64,000 bases of DNA from Lineus longissimus (Eukaryota > Nemertea > Pilidiophora > Heteronemertea > Lineidae), in the NCBI RefSeq assembly GCF_910592395.1, contig NC_088323.1:4092001-4156000 (forward strand), read 5' to 3'. The translations under genes and the position numbers were made by a program. The notes under the pieces were generated by a model that saw only the letters and a list, made by a program, of their open reading frames with translations, was not told the DNA's origin and ran no database searches. Shown piece after piece: positions 38,236-49,400 of the stretch (position 1 is the first letter of the stretch; every line of letters begins with the position of its first letter).

Positions 38236-38445
38236 ATGAAGTTCTTTCCCGCTCCTTGAGACGGGCGGGCTTCAGACATCGAGCTCTCCCATCGGGCTAT
38301 CCGCCAATACAGCGCCGGGAGCCTGCCCTATACCGTCCAATCTTGTTTACACTCCAGACGCGGTGGACCACCTCGTCCTACCGACGATCACTGATGACGA
38401 AATGATGGACTGCGTCTTGCACCGACAGGCCTTCCAGCGGCGGTA
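38236..38445 (+). other. Unrecognised open segment, possible terminal exon
   Basis: A plus-strand frame is open from just after a stop codon near 38235 to a TAA at about 38443. It contains CPIPSNLVYTPDAVDHLVLP and TITDDEMMDCVLHRQAF, is more GC-rich than its flanks and looks coding in composition. It matches no domain I know and has no visible partner exon. Confidence 0.2.
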
Positions 38446-38600
38446 ATGACCAGTTGGTCAAGATGTATCTACGGTACAAACATTTTAATACCACAAAATA
38501 TAATTACCTGTACTGATATGGCAGATGAATTCATCAGCGACAACAGAATTGAAAATTTTATTTGTTAAATGGCATCCTGAGGCCTTCGAGTAACCAGCGG

Positions 38601-38660
38601 AGACACAGGTTGATACTCCTACGTCATATTATATCGAGAGGCGGATTATATCAAGATGTT
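38601..38660 (+). repeat. Dispersed ~90 bp repeat, copy D (partial)
   Basis: It contains CAGGTTGATACTCCTACGTC and ATATCGAGAGGCGGAT, then diverges. The right end found in copies A and C is missing. Confidence 0.45.
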
Positions 38661-39134
38661 TAAAAATGGTGAACGGGATAAGTTTCGCCTCAATATTCCA
38701 GCCTAGGTCGCCGCTGGTGAAACGATCGGATGTTTACTCCCATGATACCTAAATAACATTTCATACTCCCACTATTCGCAGGGTGGCCTGGGTTTTATAA
38801 CAGGATTCATTTGATCAAGCTATAAATTCACTGTATACAGCCTGACCTTGTAATCGTAGGCATAAATCCAACAGGTAGATATGTATCTAAATTGATTAAT
38901 CAATCAGCATACACGTATTGACCTTGGCAAACTCAAAGCCATATCAAACGCATTTAACCAACTTTTTCCGGATTTCCCGAGTCAAGTGGTGGGATCCTTC
39001 AGAAAGAAATGCCCCAGGGACAGAGGAAATGTGGACGTGGTCCCTGCTGCTGCATGCTGGAGTTCTCGCAGTATACAGTATAGTTAACTCTTGAGGTGCT
39101 GGGGGGGGGGGGGGGGTACAAAGTGGCAGCACAT

Positions 39135-39246
39135 TGTAAGCTAGCGCCACCTGCTCTTAGTGTTTGTAACTAATCTTAATGACTAGCGCATGCGTAATAA
39201 AGGCATCCGCCATCTCTAGTAGAAACTACACGCTTGTCGATCTACA
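39135..39246 (+). repeat. 5' LTR (112 bp)
   Basis: The TG...CA termini are intact and the sequence is identical to the right LTR. An AATAAA poly(A) signal is at 39196-39201. The length is unusually short for an autonomous LTR element. Confidence 0.97.
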
Positions 39247-39265
39247 TGGTACCAGAAGTGGGGTT
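39247..39265 (+). promoter_or_regulatory. Primer-binding site
   Basis: TGGTACCAGAAGTGGGGTT immediately follows the left LTR. Its complement ends in CCA and resembles the 3' end of a leucine tRNA (UAA type) with about one mismatch to the vertebrate sequence; the tRNA identity is inferred. Confidence 0.7.
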
Positions 39266-39282
39266 AAAAATAATCAAAACCA

Positions 39283-42200
39283 ATGGATGCCATCAAACAA
39301 CCAGACCCGCTATCCCTAGATGGGAATGTAGACCACAACTGGAAGGTCTTCAAACAAAGACTAGATCTTTACATGTTGGCGATTGAAGCGGATAAGTTTG
39401 GTGATCCTCGCAAAATTGCTGTTCTGCTTACGGTGGCCGGTCAGGCTGCAACTGATTTGTACAACACATTCGAACTGTCAAATGACGACAAAAAAGTGTT
39501 CAAAAAAGTATGTGATGAGTTCGAAAAGTATTGCTCGCCTAAAAAGAACGAGACGTACGAACGGTACATATTCAGAAGCAGATTGCAAAAGCAGGGAGAA
39601 AATTTCGACACATTTTACACAGATTTGAGACTGAAGGCCAAAACGTGTGCATTCGAGAATCTGCATGATTCGATGTTACGTGACCAAATTGTATTTGGTA
39701 TTACTGATGCTAAAACTAGAGAAAGACTGCTCAGAGAACCTGAACTAACATTGGCCAAGTCAGTTTCGGTCTGTCATAGTGTAGAGGCAGCACGTCGGCA
39801 TGTTAAAGCATTGGACACTGTCGGTGCATCATCAGCTGATGCTGCATCTGTCGCTTTCGTGTCGAAGAAGAAATCAAGTTGGCACGGAACTCCAAAGTCG
39901 AAAACTTATTCAACGTCACGCACCCAGGGTCAAAAGCATGGTAAAGGGGGCGCTGGTGGTTCAAAGCAAAAACCTGCCAGAGGCCCAGGACCTGGAACTG
40001 GTGCATGTACAAGGTGTGGCACAGTTCATGAACATTCAAAAGAACACTGTCCAGCTTACGGCAAAGATTGCATGAAGTGTTCTAAGCCAAATCATTTTGC
40101 TAAATTCTGCAAAACGTCAAGCCGTGGTGCACCAAACGTGTCGTTGGTACAACAATCACAGGGAGAGTTCTTTGATAATGATATTGGACTAGATGACCTA
40201 TTCATTGGCACAGTTCATGTCACAAACCAGGACAATGTCATCACAGATGATGTTGTCACTGACCCAATTGCTGTAGTCACAACCAAAGACACCGTCAAGG
40301 ATGAAACAGTTGAGGAAAAACCCATCAATTCAGTCGAAGTCACCACCGGAGACAAACTAACATCCGGAGAGGAGGTCACAACCGGAGACAAAGTCACAAC
40401 CGGAGATGATGTCTCAAAGGGACAATCAGTTGATTCCATCAATGTGAAGGACTTGTGGACAGTACCACTAGTGGTGAACGATATGGTACTGCCAATGGTG
40501 TTGGACACAGGAGCCAAGGCCAACCTGATCACCTCTGCGGATTTCAAGACTTTAAAAAACAAACCCAAGGTTTTTCACAACAATGTAAATCTAACTGCTT
40601 ACAATGGCACTGCAATCCCAAACCAAGGTGTTTGTAGACTAAACATTAAGCATAGGAATAAAAGATTCCAAATTTTGTTTGTGATTGTGCCTGAGGGCAA
40701 ATCATTGCTGGGTTGCAAGGCCTGTGAGCACTTAGATCTGATAAGAAGGACGCCAGTCCCCCAGGTTGTACAGCATGACGAGAGTGATTGTAGAAATGAT
40801 GAGATTGGTACATTACCATTTGAGTATGATATCAAGCTTAAGGAAGGCTCTGAGCCTGTGATACATGCCCCAAGAAAGGTACCCATGCCGATAAAACCTG
40901 ATGTTCGTGAAGAACTTTTTAGAATGGTCAAATTGGGTGTACTTCAGCACACTGAGGAGCCCACAGACTGGGTTAACTCAATGGTAGTGATAAAAAAACC
41001 CAATGGCAAGCTCAGAATATGCATGGATCCTAAAGATTTAAACAAATGTATCAAAAGAGAGCATCACTATCTTCCAACAAGGGAAGATATTTCCAGTGAA
41101 ATGGCAGGGGCTAAGTACTTTTCCAAGCTAGACTTATCTCAAGGTTTTTGGCAAATCCCCTTAAGTAAAGAAAGTGTCAAACTTTGTTGCATGAATACCC
41201 CTTTTGGAAGGTTCTCCTTCAAAAGGCTTCCATTTGGCCTGTGTTCTGCTCCTGAGGTCTTCCAAGCAGCTATGGAAAAAGTGTTGGAAGGTCTGGATGG
41301 GGTAAAAGTAGTCATAGACGACATACTGGTTTGGGGAAATACCAAAGAAGAACATGATGAAAGGTTAAGAAAAGTAATGGAAAGAATCAAGATGTACCAC
41401 CTGAAACTCAATCATGAAAAATGTCTCATCTGTCAGACAAGTCTCTCATTTGTAGGTGACCGGTACTCAGAAAATGGCATTGAGCCAATGGCTGAAAGAG
41501 TTGAGGCAATTACAAAAATGCCACGCCCACAAGACAAAAAGTCACTACAGAGACTGTTAGGTGTGTTTAATTATGTAGGTAAATTCATACCAGGTCTCTC
41601 CCAGCGCAATCAGTCACTCCGGTCTCTGCTACAGGACAAAAATGAATGGTCCTGGGGCCCTGAACATGAAAAAGAATGGGCTGATTTGAAAAACTGTCTG
41701 ATCAAGAGCCCAGTACTGGCCTATTTTGATGCTAAACGTGACACAAAGGTCAGTGCAGATGCCTCAAAAAATGGCATCGGAGCAGTGTTGCTCCAAAAAC
41801 ATGACGCAAATTGGCGCCCAGTTGCCTATGCCGCTAGGTCAATGACCCCGGCAGAGGAACGCTATGCACAGATTGAGAAAGAGTGCCTGGGATTGGCTTA
41901 TGCATGCCAGAGATTTGATGAATATATCTATGGTCTCCCAACTGTTCAATTGGAAACAGATCATAAGCCTCTCATTCCGATCTCACAAAAGAGCCTAAAT
42001 GACATGCCAGCTCGAGTGCAGAGGCTCATGATCAAAATCCAAAGGTATGATGTGGAATTTGTCTACACTCCGGGTAAATTTTTGTACATACCTGACACAC
42101 TGTCAAGGGCAGGTTACTCTCAGACTGGTAAAACAGATGATTTGAGTAATGAGGTTAAACATCACATAAATATGGTGTATTCCAATATCTCAGCCAGTGA

Positions 42201-43536
42201 GGAGCAATTAGACAAAATTGCAGAAGCCACAGCAAGTGACCCAGTCTTGACAGTTGTCACTAGTAATCTTGAAAAGACAGTCTGGGCCAAAGGGTCAGCC
42301 AGTGCATATTTTCCTTATAGACATGAGTTGACAATGATCAATGGTATTCTATTTAAGGGAAACAGGATTATTATTCCTACCAGCATGAGACAAGAAATGT
42401 TAGGCCGCCTTCATGAAGGGCACTTGGGGACAGAGAAAATTAAATCCCTGGCTAGAAACAGTCTTTTTTGGCCCAGAATGGCTGAGGATATAGACAGAAT
42501 AACATCAGAATGTAGCATTTGTCAGAAGTTCAAGTACAAGCAACAGAAAGAAAACCTGAAGGTGACGTATGATCAAATTGGGCCATGGGAAAGAATTGGC
42601 TCTGATCTATTTGAGTTGGGTAACAAAGATTACCTATTGGTCATTGACTACCACTCAAATTTCCCTGAAGTTGTAAAACTCAGCTCAACCAGTTCACCAT
42701 CCGTGATTAGACATCTGAAGTCTATCTTCAGTAGACATGGTATTCCCAAGATTGTAGTCACAGATAATGGACCACAGTATGCCAGCTTCGAGTTCAGGGA
42801 ATTTGCAGGTCACTATGGATTTAAACACATAACTTCATCACCAGTATATCCCCAGAGTAATGGGAAATCTGAAAAGGGTGTTCAGATTGTTAAGAGGTTG
42901 CTGAAGAAAGCTATTGAGAGTGGTCAAGACCCAGAACTGGCACTATTGCAATATAGGTCAGCACCCCTGAAATGTGGAAAATCCCCAGCTGAACTCCTGT
43001 TTAACAGACAGTTGAAAACAAGAGTACCAAGAGTCAACAAAACTGAGCAAGACTCGCAACTGGGTGAAAATATGAAATCTTTCAAAGTTCAACAAAAAGC
43101 TCAGTATGACAAATCTGCCAAAGATTTGGTCCCATTAGTATCTGGTGATGTTGTTCGTCTCAGGTTTCCGCCAAATAGTAAGGAATGGAACATCAAGGCA
43201 AAAATTGTAAGGGAGGTAGCTCCCAGGTCTTATGAGATTGTAACAGAACAAGGGAAGGTGTATAGGAGAAATAGAAGACACCTACTGAAAACAAAGGAAT
43301 TGTATGTTCAGGAACAAACAGGGCTGTCGGATGAATCTTATGCCAGTATCTTCAACCAAGTTGATAAATTGTCAACAAATTCACTGCCAGCTGTGGTAGA
43401 CTCTCAGGTTCAGGAAACTGCCCAGGTTGTTCCAGGACTTCTCTCAAGTAGTCCTCAGAGTACTAGTAGTCCTCAGATTACAAGGCGTTCTGCTAGAATC
43501 AGCAAGCCTCCAACAAGACTTATTGAACAGATGTGA
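39283..43536 (+). CDS. Retrotransposon gag-pol polyprotein
   Basis: This 1417 aa single frame begins 36 nt after the left LTR. Gag ends with two zinc knuckles starting at C242 (C-x2-C-x5-H-x4-C) and C263 (C-x2-C-x4-H-x4-C). A threonine/valine-rich linker with repeated TTGDKVTTGD-type units follows. The aspartic protease has D408-T-G-A. Reverse transcriptase shows the catalytic pair D679-D680 in VIDDILVWG. An RNase H follows (VSADASKNGIGAVLLQ). Integrase has an HHCC zinc finger (HEGHLG, then CSICQKF) and the DD35E triad D1108, D1161, E1197. No internal stop or frameshift exists between gag and pol, so how the gag:pol ratio is set is unclear from the sequence. Function: reverse transcription and integration of the element's own RNA. 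Confidence 0.97.
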   Translation: MDAIKQPDPLSLDGNVDHNWKVFKQRLDLYMLAIEADKFGDPRKIAVLLTVAGQAATDLYNTFELSNDDKKVFKKVCDEFEKYCSPKKNETYERYIFRSRLQKQGENFDTFYTDLRLKAKTCAFENLHDSMLRDQIVFGITDAKTRERLLREPELTLAKSVSVCHSVEAARRHVKALDTVGASSADAASVAFVSKKKSSWHGTPKSKTYSTSRTQGQKHGKGGAGGSKQKPARGPGPGTGACTRCGTVHEHSKEHCPAYGKDCMKCSKPNHFAKFCKTSSRGAPNVSLVQQSQGEFFDNDIGLDDLFIGTVHVTNQDNVITDDVVTDPIAVVTTKDTVKDETVEEKPINSVEVTTGDKLTSGEEVTTGDKVTTGDDVSKGQSVDSINVKDLWTVPLVVNDMVLPMVLDTGAKANLITSADFKTLKNKPKVFHNNVNLTAYNGTAIPNQGVCRLNIKHRNKRFQILFVIVPEGKSLLGCKACEHLDLIRRTPVPQVVQHDESDCRNDEIGTLPFEYDIKLKEGSEPVIHAPRKVPMPIKPDVREELFRMVKLGVLQHTEEPTDWVNSMVVIKKPNGKLRICMDPKDLNKCIKREHHYLPTREDISSEMAGAKYFSKLDLSQGFWQIPLSKESVKLCCMNTPFGRFSFKRLPFGLCSAPEVFQAAMEKVLEGLDGVKVVIDDILVWGNTKEEHDERLRKVMERIKMYHLKLNHEKCLICQTSLSFVGDRYSENGIEPMAERVEAITKMPRPQDKKSLQRLLGVFNYVGKFIPGLSQRNQSLRSLLQDKNEWSWGPEHEKEWADLKNCLIKSPVLAYFDAKRDTKVSADASKNGIGAVLLQKHDANWRPVAYAARSMTPAEERYAQIEKECLGLAYACQRFDEYIYGLPTVQLETDHKPLIPISQKSLNDMPARVQRLMIKIQRYDVEFVYTPGKFLYIPDTLSRAGYSQTGKTDDLSNEVKHHINMVYSNISASEEQLDKIAEATASDPVLTVVTSNLEKTVWAKGSASAYFPYRHELTMINGILFKGNRIIIPTSMRQEMLGRLHEGHLGTEKIKSLARNSLFWPRMAEDIDRITSECSICQKFKYKQQKENLKVTYDQIGPWERIGSDLFELGNKDYLLVIDYHSNFPEVVKLSSTSSPSVIRHLKSIFSRHGIPKIVVTDNGPQYASFEFREFAGHYGFKHITSSPVYPQSNGKSEKGVQIVKRLLKKAIESGQDPELALLQYRSAPLKCGKSPAELLFNRQLKTRVPRVNKTEQDSQLGENMKSFKVQQKAQYDKSAKDLVPLVSGDVVRLRFPPNSKEWNIKAKIVREVAPRSYEIVTEQGKVYRRNRRHLLKTKELYVQEQTGLSDESYASIFNQVDKLSTNSLPAVVDSQVQETAQVVPGLLSSSPQSTSSPQITRRSARISKPPTRLIEQM

Positions 43537-43629
43537 ATTAGGTATTGAGTGAAAGTAAGGACAGTGACAATCTTAATAGGTGAAAGTGAGGGCTACAATA
43601 TAATAATTTGTTATTGTTATTGTTTCACA

Positions 43630-43646
43630 AAAAAAAAAAAAGGAGA
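43630..43646 (+). promoter_or_regulatory. Polypurine tract
   Basis: An A-rich purine run ending AGGAGAT directly abuts the right LTR, in the position where plus-strand DNA synthesis is primed. Confidence 0.8.
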
Positions 43647-43758
43647 TGTAAGCTAGCGCCACCTGCTCTTAGTGTTTGTAACTAATCTTAATGACTAGCG
43701 CATGCGTAATAAAGGCATCCGCCATCTCTAGTAGAAACTACACGCTTGTCGATCTACA
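43647..43758 (+). repeat. 3' LTR (112 bp)
   Basis: It is identical to the left LTR and is followed by the CACAT target duplication (43759-43763). Confidence 0.97.
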
Positions 43759-43763
43759 CACAT

Positions 43764-46437
43764 GGCAAGGAGGATCATTGCCCTACTGGCTAGGTTTATA
43801 ATCCCACGCCCAAGTTGTCCCATTAACAAATTTTGGTGGTGGCAGTCTTGCTTTACGGAAGTGGATATGCCGGGTCCCTCTGACGTAGTTCTCTCAGTAT
43901 AGGATACCATATCAATCCATACATGCATATATGTATACAGGGAAAAGTATTCTTGATATTGATCTGTTGTTGTGGTTGGCCAGTGGAGGAGAAAACTGGT
44001 TCCAGTGTGTTTCTGGAGAAGTCTCAAGAGGTCTGCCCAGCTCCAGCTGTAAATAGCCCAGGGCCCGGTTTCACAAAGAATCTTAAGTTTTTGGGGTACT
44101 TAAGTCGGCTAGGCGAGTTAAGATTCTTTGTGAATCAACTTAAGACAAAACTTAAGAAATGCTCATACTTAAGTCACCAAAACAGACTTAAGATTCTTTG
44201 TGAAACCGGGCCCTGGTCACAAGTCCTTTTTAAGCCCACCTGGGTGAGCTTATGTAATCACGTTTTGTCCATGGTGGCACGTTTGCTCACTGTCGAGTCT
44301 ATAAAGTTGAAACTTGGTGTAAGGATGTCTTATGACAACATGACTTGTCACACAAAAATCATCGCTATTTGAGCTACTTTCAGTCTCAGGTGAGCACAAT
44401 GTCCCCCGGACATTTCATTTGGCTTAATCTGGCGAATGGAGGGAATAGTATAAAGACAACGGATAGATCTAGATTTAGTCTTTTGAAGATGCTTCACTCA
44501 AGGGTTAAAAGAGGTCTGTAGCCATTGTGAGAGGTTAATAAAGCTATCATTGATAAACAATAAGCAACAACCAATTTCTATCATTACCATATTTTAATGG
44601 ACCTCAATAATATCAAGAACTACATTTATGAAATGCAGTGAATGAACTATAAGCCCTTTTTACAATTACCAAAGGATGGACATATTCACAGCAGGTTATT
44701 TTTGCGAGCCAATAGTGCAACATTTTCCTTTTCTATCATCTTGACCCAATGCACCTTTCAGGTCCCTGCTTTGCAGGACGGGTGAGATCAACATGTGAAT
44801 GCCAGCCACCAGAGGCCTTGATAATACAAGATGTGTTCCATAATGTTGTTGGAAATCCCCAGGAACCCTTCCCTGAAGATCAATGGTTAAATTCCGTATC
44901 GTAGAAGAAACAGACACTATAAAATTGCCCTCTCTTTCACAGTCTTTATTAGGTATGGTGTAGACATCTTCAGGATGACTGAGAAACTACAATTTGAGAT
45001 CAGCAGCAGGTCTTGGGTGAGGCTCACCCAGCAGGTCGTCTTTCTAGCCCGTCACGTGCAGACTCATGCATTACAGGCCACTTTAGCGCCAGCTGTGGGG
45101 CCTAATGGAATTAGGCTAAGGGCTTTCCTCATTAACAGAGCAAAGTTGCACTGGACAGATAGAAGTCGGCAAGATCCCTACACAATTTCTGATTCTCAAT
45201 TTTATAATACCAGTCTACTTTTCAAGCACCATTCTATCTATATGACTCCTAAGTTCTGGAATGTGCAAAGTAAAGGAATTCCTATAATGACAACGAACAA
45301 ATAAAGGCACAGAAACAAATTGCTTAGCTTTTGCCAAAAATAGCAATGGTTTCAAGCGATCCTATCCAAGTATTCTGTTGGTGACTACTCATCTGAACAG
45401 TTTCCATCAACACATATCATACATGTAGCCTCTCCCTCCGTGCAACACAATCATGCTTGACTAGTTTGCGTCATTGTTTTCTACCTGCATTGAATTATGA
45501 CCTTTTGTGCCACAGTAAGCTCTTACACCAGCCCCCCCCCTTGGTGCCTACGATCTTTACAACCGGCCCCTTACCCACCCCCAACAATGACAGATGATAA
45601 CAAACATGATAACTGTTTCTGTAGTCAGCTAAAAATGAACATTGCATTTTGTATACATATATATGTATGAATAAAATAATATGTAAAACAAATATATAAA
45701 ATCTAAATACAGATCCCTGTAAAATGAGAGGAACTGAAAGAAATCATTTAATACAATCATGCTCTCGACATGGACATTGAAAATTTGGCATAAAGCCTAG
45801 TCAGACTTTAAGCCAAGCACAATTTATACAGGGTGTCTATAATCATATAGAAAGGCCAAATAACGTTTGTTAAAAACAAGGTGAATACAACATACCAATA
45901 ACAGATTCTTTATCAGAGGGTACGTCAGATACCTTTAACATACAATCAAGTTGAGGGTACCGAAACAGAGTGGTTCTTGTGAAAGCTTCAATATGGTTTG
46001 TTAAACAATCATAATATAAAGATTCCATTAAAACTACTGAAGAATAGAACAGACATGCAAGATACTGATTGATGAAGGCTGTATACAGTTATTCTAAAGG
46101 CCTCAGTTACAGAATTACATGTATGTCAAAACCCTATGCTCAGCTGGCGATTGTGTTTGGTCTGCAAATTTGGTCTAACCCAGCCGTCATCAACAACAAA
46201 GGGAACACCAGCTCTGCATTAATTCCTTGAAGTATAAAACTTACTACAAACAAGTTGACAGCCTGTGTTTATTCCTGCACCACAAGCAAGAAATATGCAA
46301 GAAACAAACACTGCCAAAACCTGGCAATGCAAATTCAAGAAAAAAGATATTAATATATATATTACAATTATCTTACAATTTACGAAACAACAAAACAGTT
46401 TCAATGTACCCGAATTCCTCAAATTTACTCGCACCCC
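43764..46437. other. Intergenic region with MITE; 3' flank of SH3BP5
   Basis: Besides the MITE at 44058-44216, 44219-44400 resembles a dispersed repeat (GCCCACCTGGGTGAGCTTAT, then CAGGTGAGCACAATGTCCCC). A short C run lies near 45532. TTTATT near 46267 reads AATAAA on the minus strand, 170 bp past the SH3BP5 stop, and is a possible poly(A) signal. Open frames at 43923-44372 and 44975-45304 have no recognisable domain. Confidence 0.5.
44058..44216. mobile_element. Palindromic MITE
   Basis: The left end CCAGGGCCCGGTTTCACAAA and the right end are reverse complements for about 30 bp, continuing through GAATCTTAAG. The interior repeats CTTAAG motifs, so most of the 159 bp can fold back on itself. 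No coding capacity. Confidence 0.8.
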
Positions 46438-49400
46438 TCAAGAACTGTCCAATTTAGCTGGTTTATCATCATTTACTAAGGTATTACTTCGAGATTTTCT
46501 ACCATTTCCATTAAATTCTGCTCCTTCTCCCAATGAGTACTCCTCATCGATGCTAACCCCATCAGCCGCTTCATGACTCGAGCGTTCACCTAAAAGGCTA
46601 TGCGATTTTTTCCGTGAATCGTCTTTTTGTGAATCATTGTCATGCAATGATGGATAGGAGACTCCAAGGGGTGATGGAATTGTTGGGTCAGTCCGCATCG
46701 GTGCAAAATTAGCCGGATGGTGATGCAAGGATAGCCCTTGGATTCCTAGGAGGACCCCAGCGCGGACATGATGGTTGTTCTTAGATTTGACATCTTGATT
46801 CGCCCCAGAAAAAGATGCACCGTGGTCTTCGTCCTCGCATTCGTTTTCTTGGTCTGACGGATCTGGTGTGTATGACATCATGCTTCCCATTTCTGAGTCT
46901 GGAGAAAAAGCTATATTTAAGAAGCATTTTCTTTACGAAGTTGAGCTTTTTTAAACAATTATTGAACATACGTGTTTTAGCTAAATGCCTTTCACGGACT
47001 AGGTCTACTTTGAAGGACTATTGAAAACTATAAATGGCATCACCTTGCATCCAGAGAACAAATGGGTTATATGAATTGACGAGTAAATGCTTTTATTGAA
47101 AACCATGTGTACATACACATGGTCTTTCTGTACATAACTTCCAAGCATTCACTAGTTTCAATCCTTTCATCCAACAGGTTTGACGTAATGTCTGAATGGT
47201 AAAGGTTGATTAATTTTTCATTGAACTTGATTAATCCGTGCATCACCAACTCACCTAGATTTATCTCCAGTGAAGATACGCTTCCTTCAGAGTCGGCCCC
47301 AACACCCGGTTCTCTCGGAGGCAGCTCAATCTGCACCCCTGACTTTTCACGTCGCTTGGCGTGGATTTCCTCCGATATCGTCTCCAGCATTTGAAGGCTT
47401 ATCTTATAGTTATCTTTGGCAGCTTGGATTGATGTTTGTAGGTTTTGTACTTGCTGTTTTTGTTCCTGGGAAAATGGAAATTAGGTTGTCAAATATTGGG
47501 TAGGAGACACGCTGTCTTCCCTCACTGTTTTCAACATGTCGAGCCAACACGTCTTAAACAGCGCCACCTTGCGGCCAAATATTGTTTTAAAAAGACCTCC
47601 CCGCGTCACTTAAACCATCAAATATACCCAGACAACTAAAAAATTCTTCTAATTAAGGACACCCACTCAAAACACTGCTTTTGATGCCAAATTGGTAATT
47701 TCCATCTAAATTCACTTTGGTAATGCGGACAACTCTCCATTAAGGATAGCATATTGATCTGCAGTTATCAGCATCTCACTTGGGATGTTATCACAGCTAT
47801 TTGCAGGCTACTCCGAGAAAAAAAGAGCAATTACCTCTAAAATTTCCTCATGTTTGGCTTTCAGGTCAAAATAGTGTCGGGCCTTGCTAATACTACTGCC
47901 ATATTTTCTCTGGTATAGGGTCACTTTTAGCTCGAGATTCGCTAGTTCTGTAGCCTCTTTCTGGTGCTCTGCCTCACTCTTAGCTTTCTCTCGTTCTGAC
48001 TCAAAGACCTGTAAAGACAGACGATGTGAACAGAATTATAATGTATTACCACAGAGAGCAAGTTGAGGTTCCAACACTTACACGTTTTGGGGCAAGACAA
48101 AAATTTACCATTATCTATGTCTTGGGCAATGGTGTCATCCATGCAAGTTTCAGCAAAATCGCCCAGCTAGTTTTTGATACCATCACAATTCAACTGACAA
48201 CACCGCCGCTCTGAGTCTGAGCAGATCAGAAGATGTCATGAAAGAAAAGACATCTAAGCATACCTTCATTGTTGCATGGTTAAGCATCTCTTGCCACGCT
48301 GAATCAAACGGCCTACCCTTCTCCTGCATCAGGCGTTGTTCAGCTAGCGTGATAGTTTCTTTGGCTGCGTCGTACAGGCTGTTTGCTCGCTGGAATTGTC
48401 GCGCAGCTTTTTGAGTCTTCAGTTGAGCCTGAAAGGATCGCAATATATACAGTACATGTAGGCACTTTAGGTCATGTAACATGTCTAAACTACACTCAAC
48501 CTTTCAGAATGAACGAACACTACTATCAAGACACCAAGGGCCAGAGACTTATTAGCACAAGTCCCTTGTTTACGCCAAGGTTGTCCTAAGTTTTGGAGAG
48601 GTTACTCAGCACCAGGTTAACAAAATATATGTAACTGATACCATTTTTATGTGCATGTACCTCTGGCTGCTGTGATTAAAACATTTTCTTGGAGGGATTG
48701 TAATGTAGAATAAGTCTTTTGTTTCCCATACCAATCTAGAGACCGGAAGATTAACAAAATAATCTTCCGACAGCAATTCTCACCGATCCCTTTCCACAAT
48801 CAAAAAAATAATTCAAAACACCAACACCTCGAAGTACCCTGTCACAATCCACTCAACCACTGAACGAAATGAATAGTCACAGGAAGACTTGCACACCTCA
48901 ACTAATAGACTCTGTTCTTGCAAGGTCGAGCTTCAAGCAAAAATAATTTTTAAAAAAAACAGCAAAAAAGAACATACCAACTGGAATTTGAACTCAGCCT
49001 GCAACAAGGAGGCGAACATGCCAACTCCGGACACAAATTTCACTACAAACTATTCCCACAAAACAATCTTGATTCAGCAATGTAGGGCCATGCATTTTAA
49101 ACGAAAGAAGTGTAAAACCCATGGAAAGTAATCACAATACAGTATAAAGTTGCCTGGGGGTTTACACGAAAAGCTTGTTAAGCCAAGGGAACACTATTGC
49201 ACATATTATGCAAAGTAAATCATGGCCTCGGGTTTATGAAAAGTAGAATTAATCGAGGTTCCTATATCTACATCAATTGATGTGGGGGCAAAATTCTGGA
49301 CTGCTTGTCCTGCATACCTCTCTTGCTAATTTCTTGCACTCAAAATAGGGTCGCGCCTTGTCTACACATTGTCCGAGCTTCTTTTTGAGTTGCTTTAACT

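Larger units (their letters stand above)
35038..39134. other. Intergenic region upstream of the ligand gene
   Basis: No confident gene is seen. The first few hundred bases are the likely ligand promoter; an inverted CCAAT box (ATTGG) lies at about 35157-35161. 37175-37225 has a segment with the palindrome GATCGATCTAGATCGATC, typical of a MITE end. 36.5-37.05 kb and 38.2-38.45 kb have unrecognised open frames. Two dispersed-repeat copies and a G16 tract (39101-39116) are also present. Confidence 0.5.
39135..43758 (+). mobile_element. Intact Ty3/gypsy-type LTR retrotransposon
   Basis: The element is complete: 112 bp LTRs (39135-39246 and 43647-43758) identical along their length, each starting TGTAAG and ending TCTACA; a primer-binding site directly after the left LTR; a polypurine tract directly before the right LTR; and a 5 bp target duplication CACAT on both sides (39130-39134 and 43759-43763). 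A single open frame encodes a fused gag-pol; there is no envelope gene. LTR identity and an unbroken reading frame indicate a very recent insertion. The order PR-RT-RNase H-IN puts it in the Ty3/gypsy (Metaviridae) group. Very short LTRs and two gag zinc knuckles recall the Mag/SURL lineage, but that assignment is inferred. Confidence 0.97.

Noticed and set aside
39467-41411. Minus-strand and alternate-frame open frames inside the retrotransposon
   Set aside because: They are shadows of the 1417 aa gag-pol frame.
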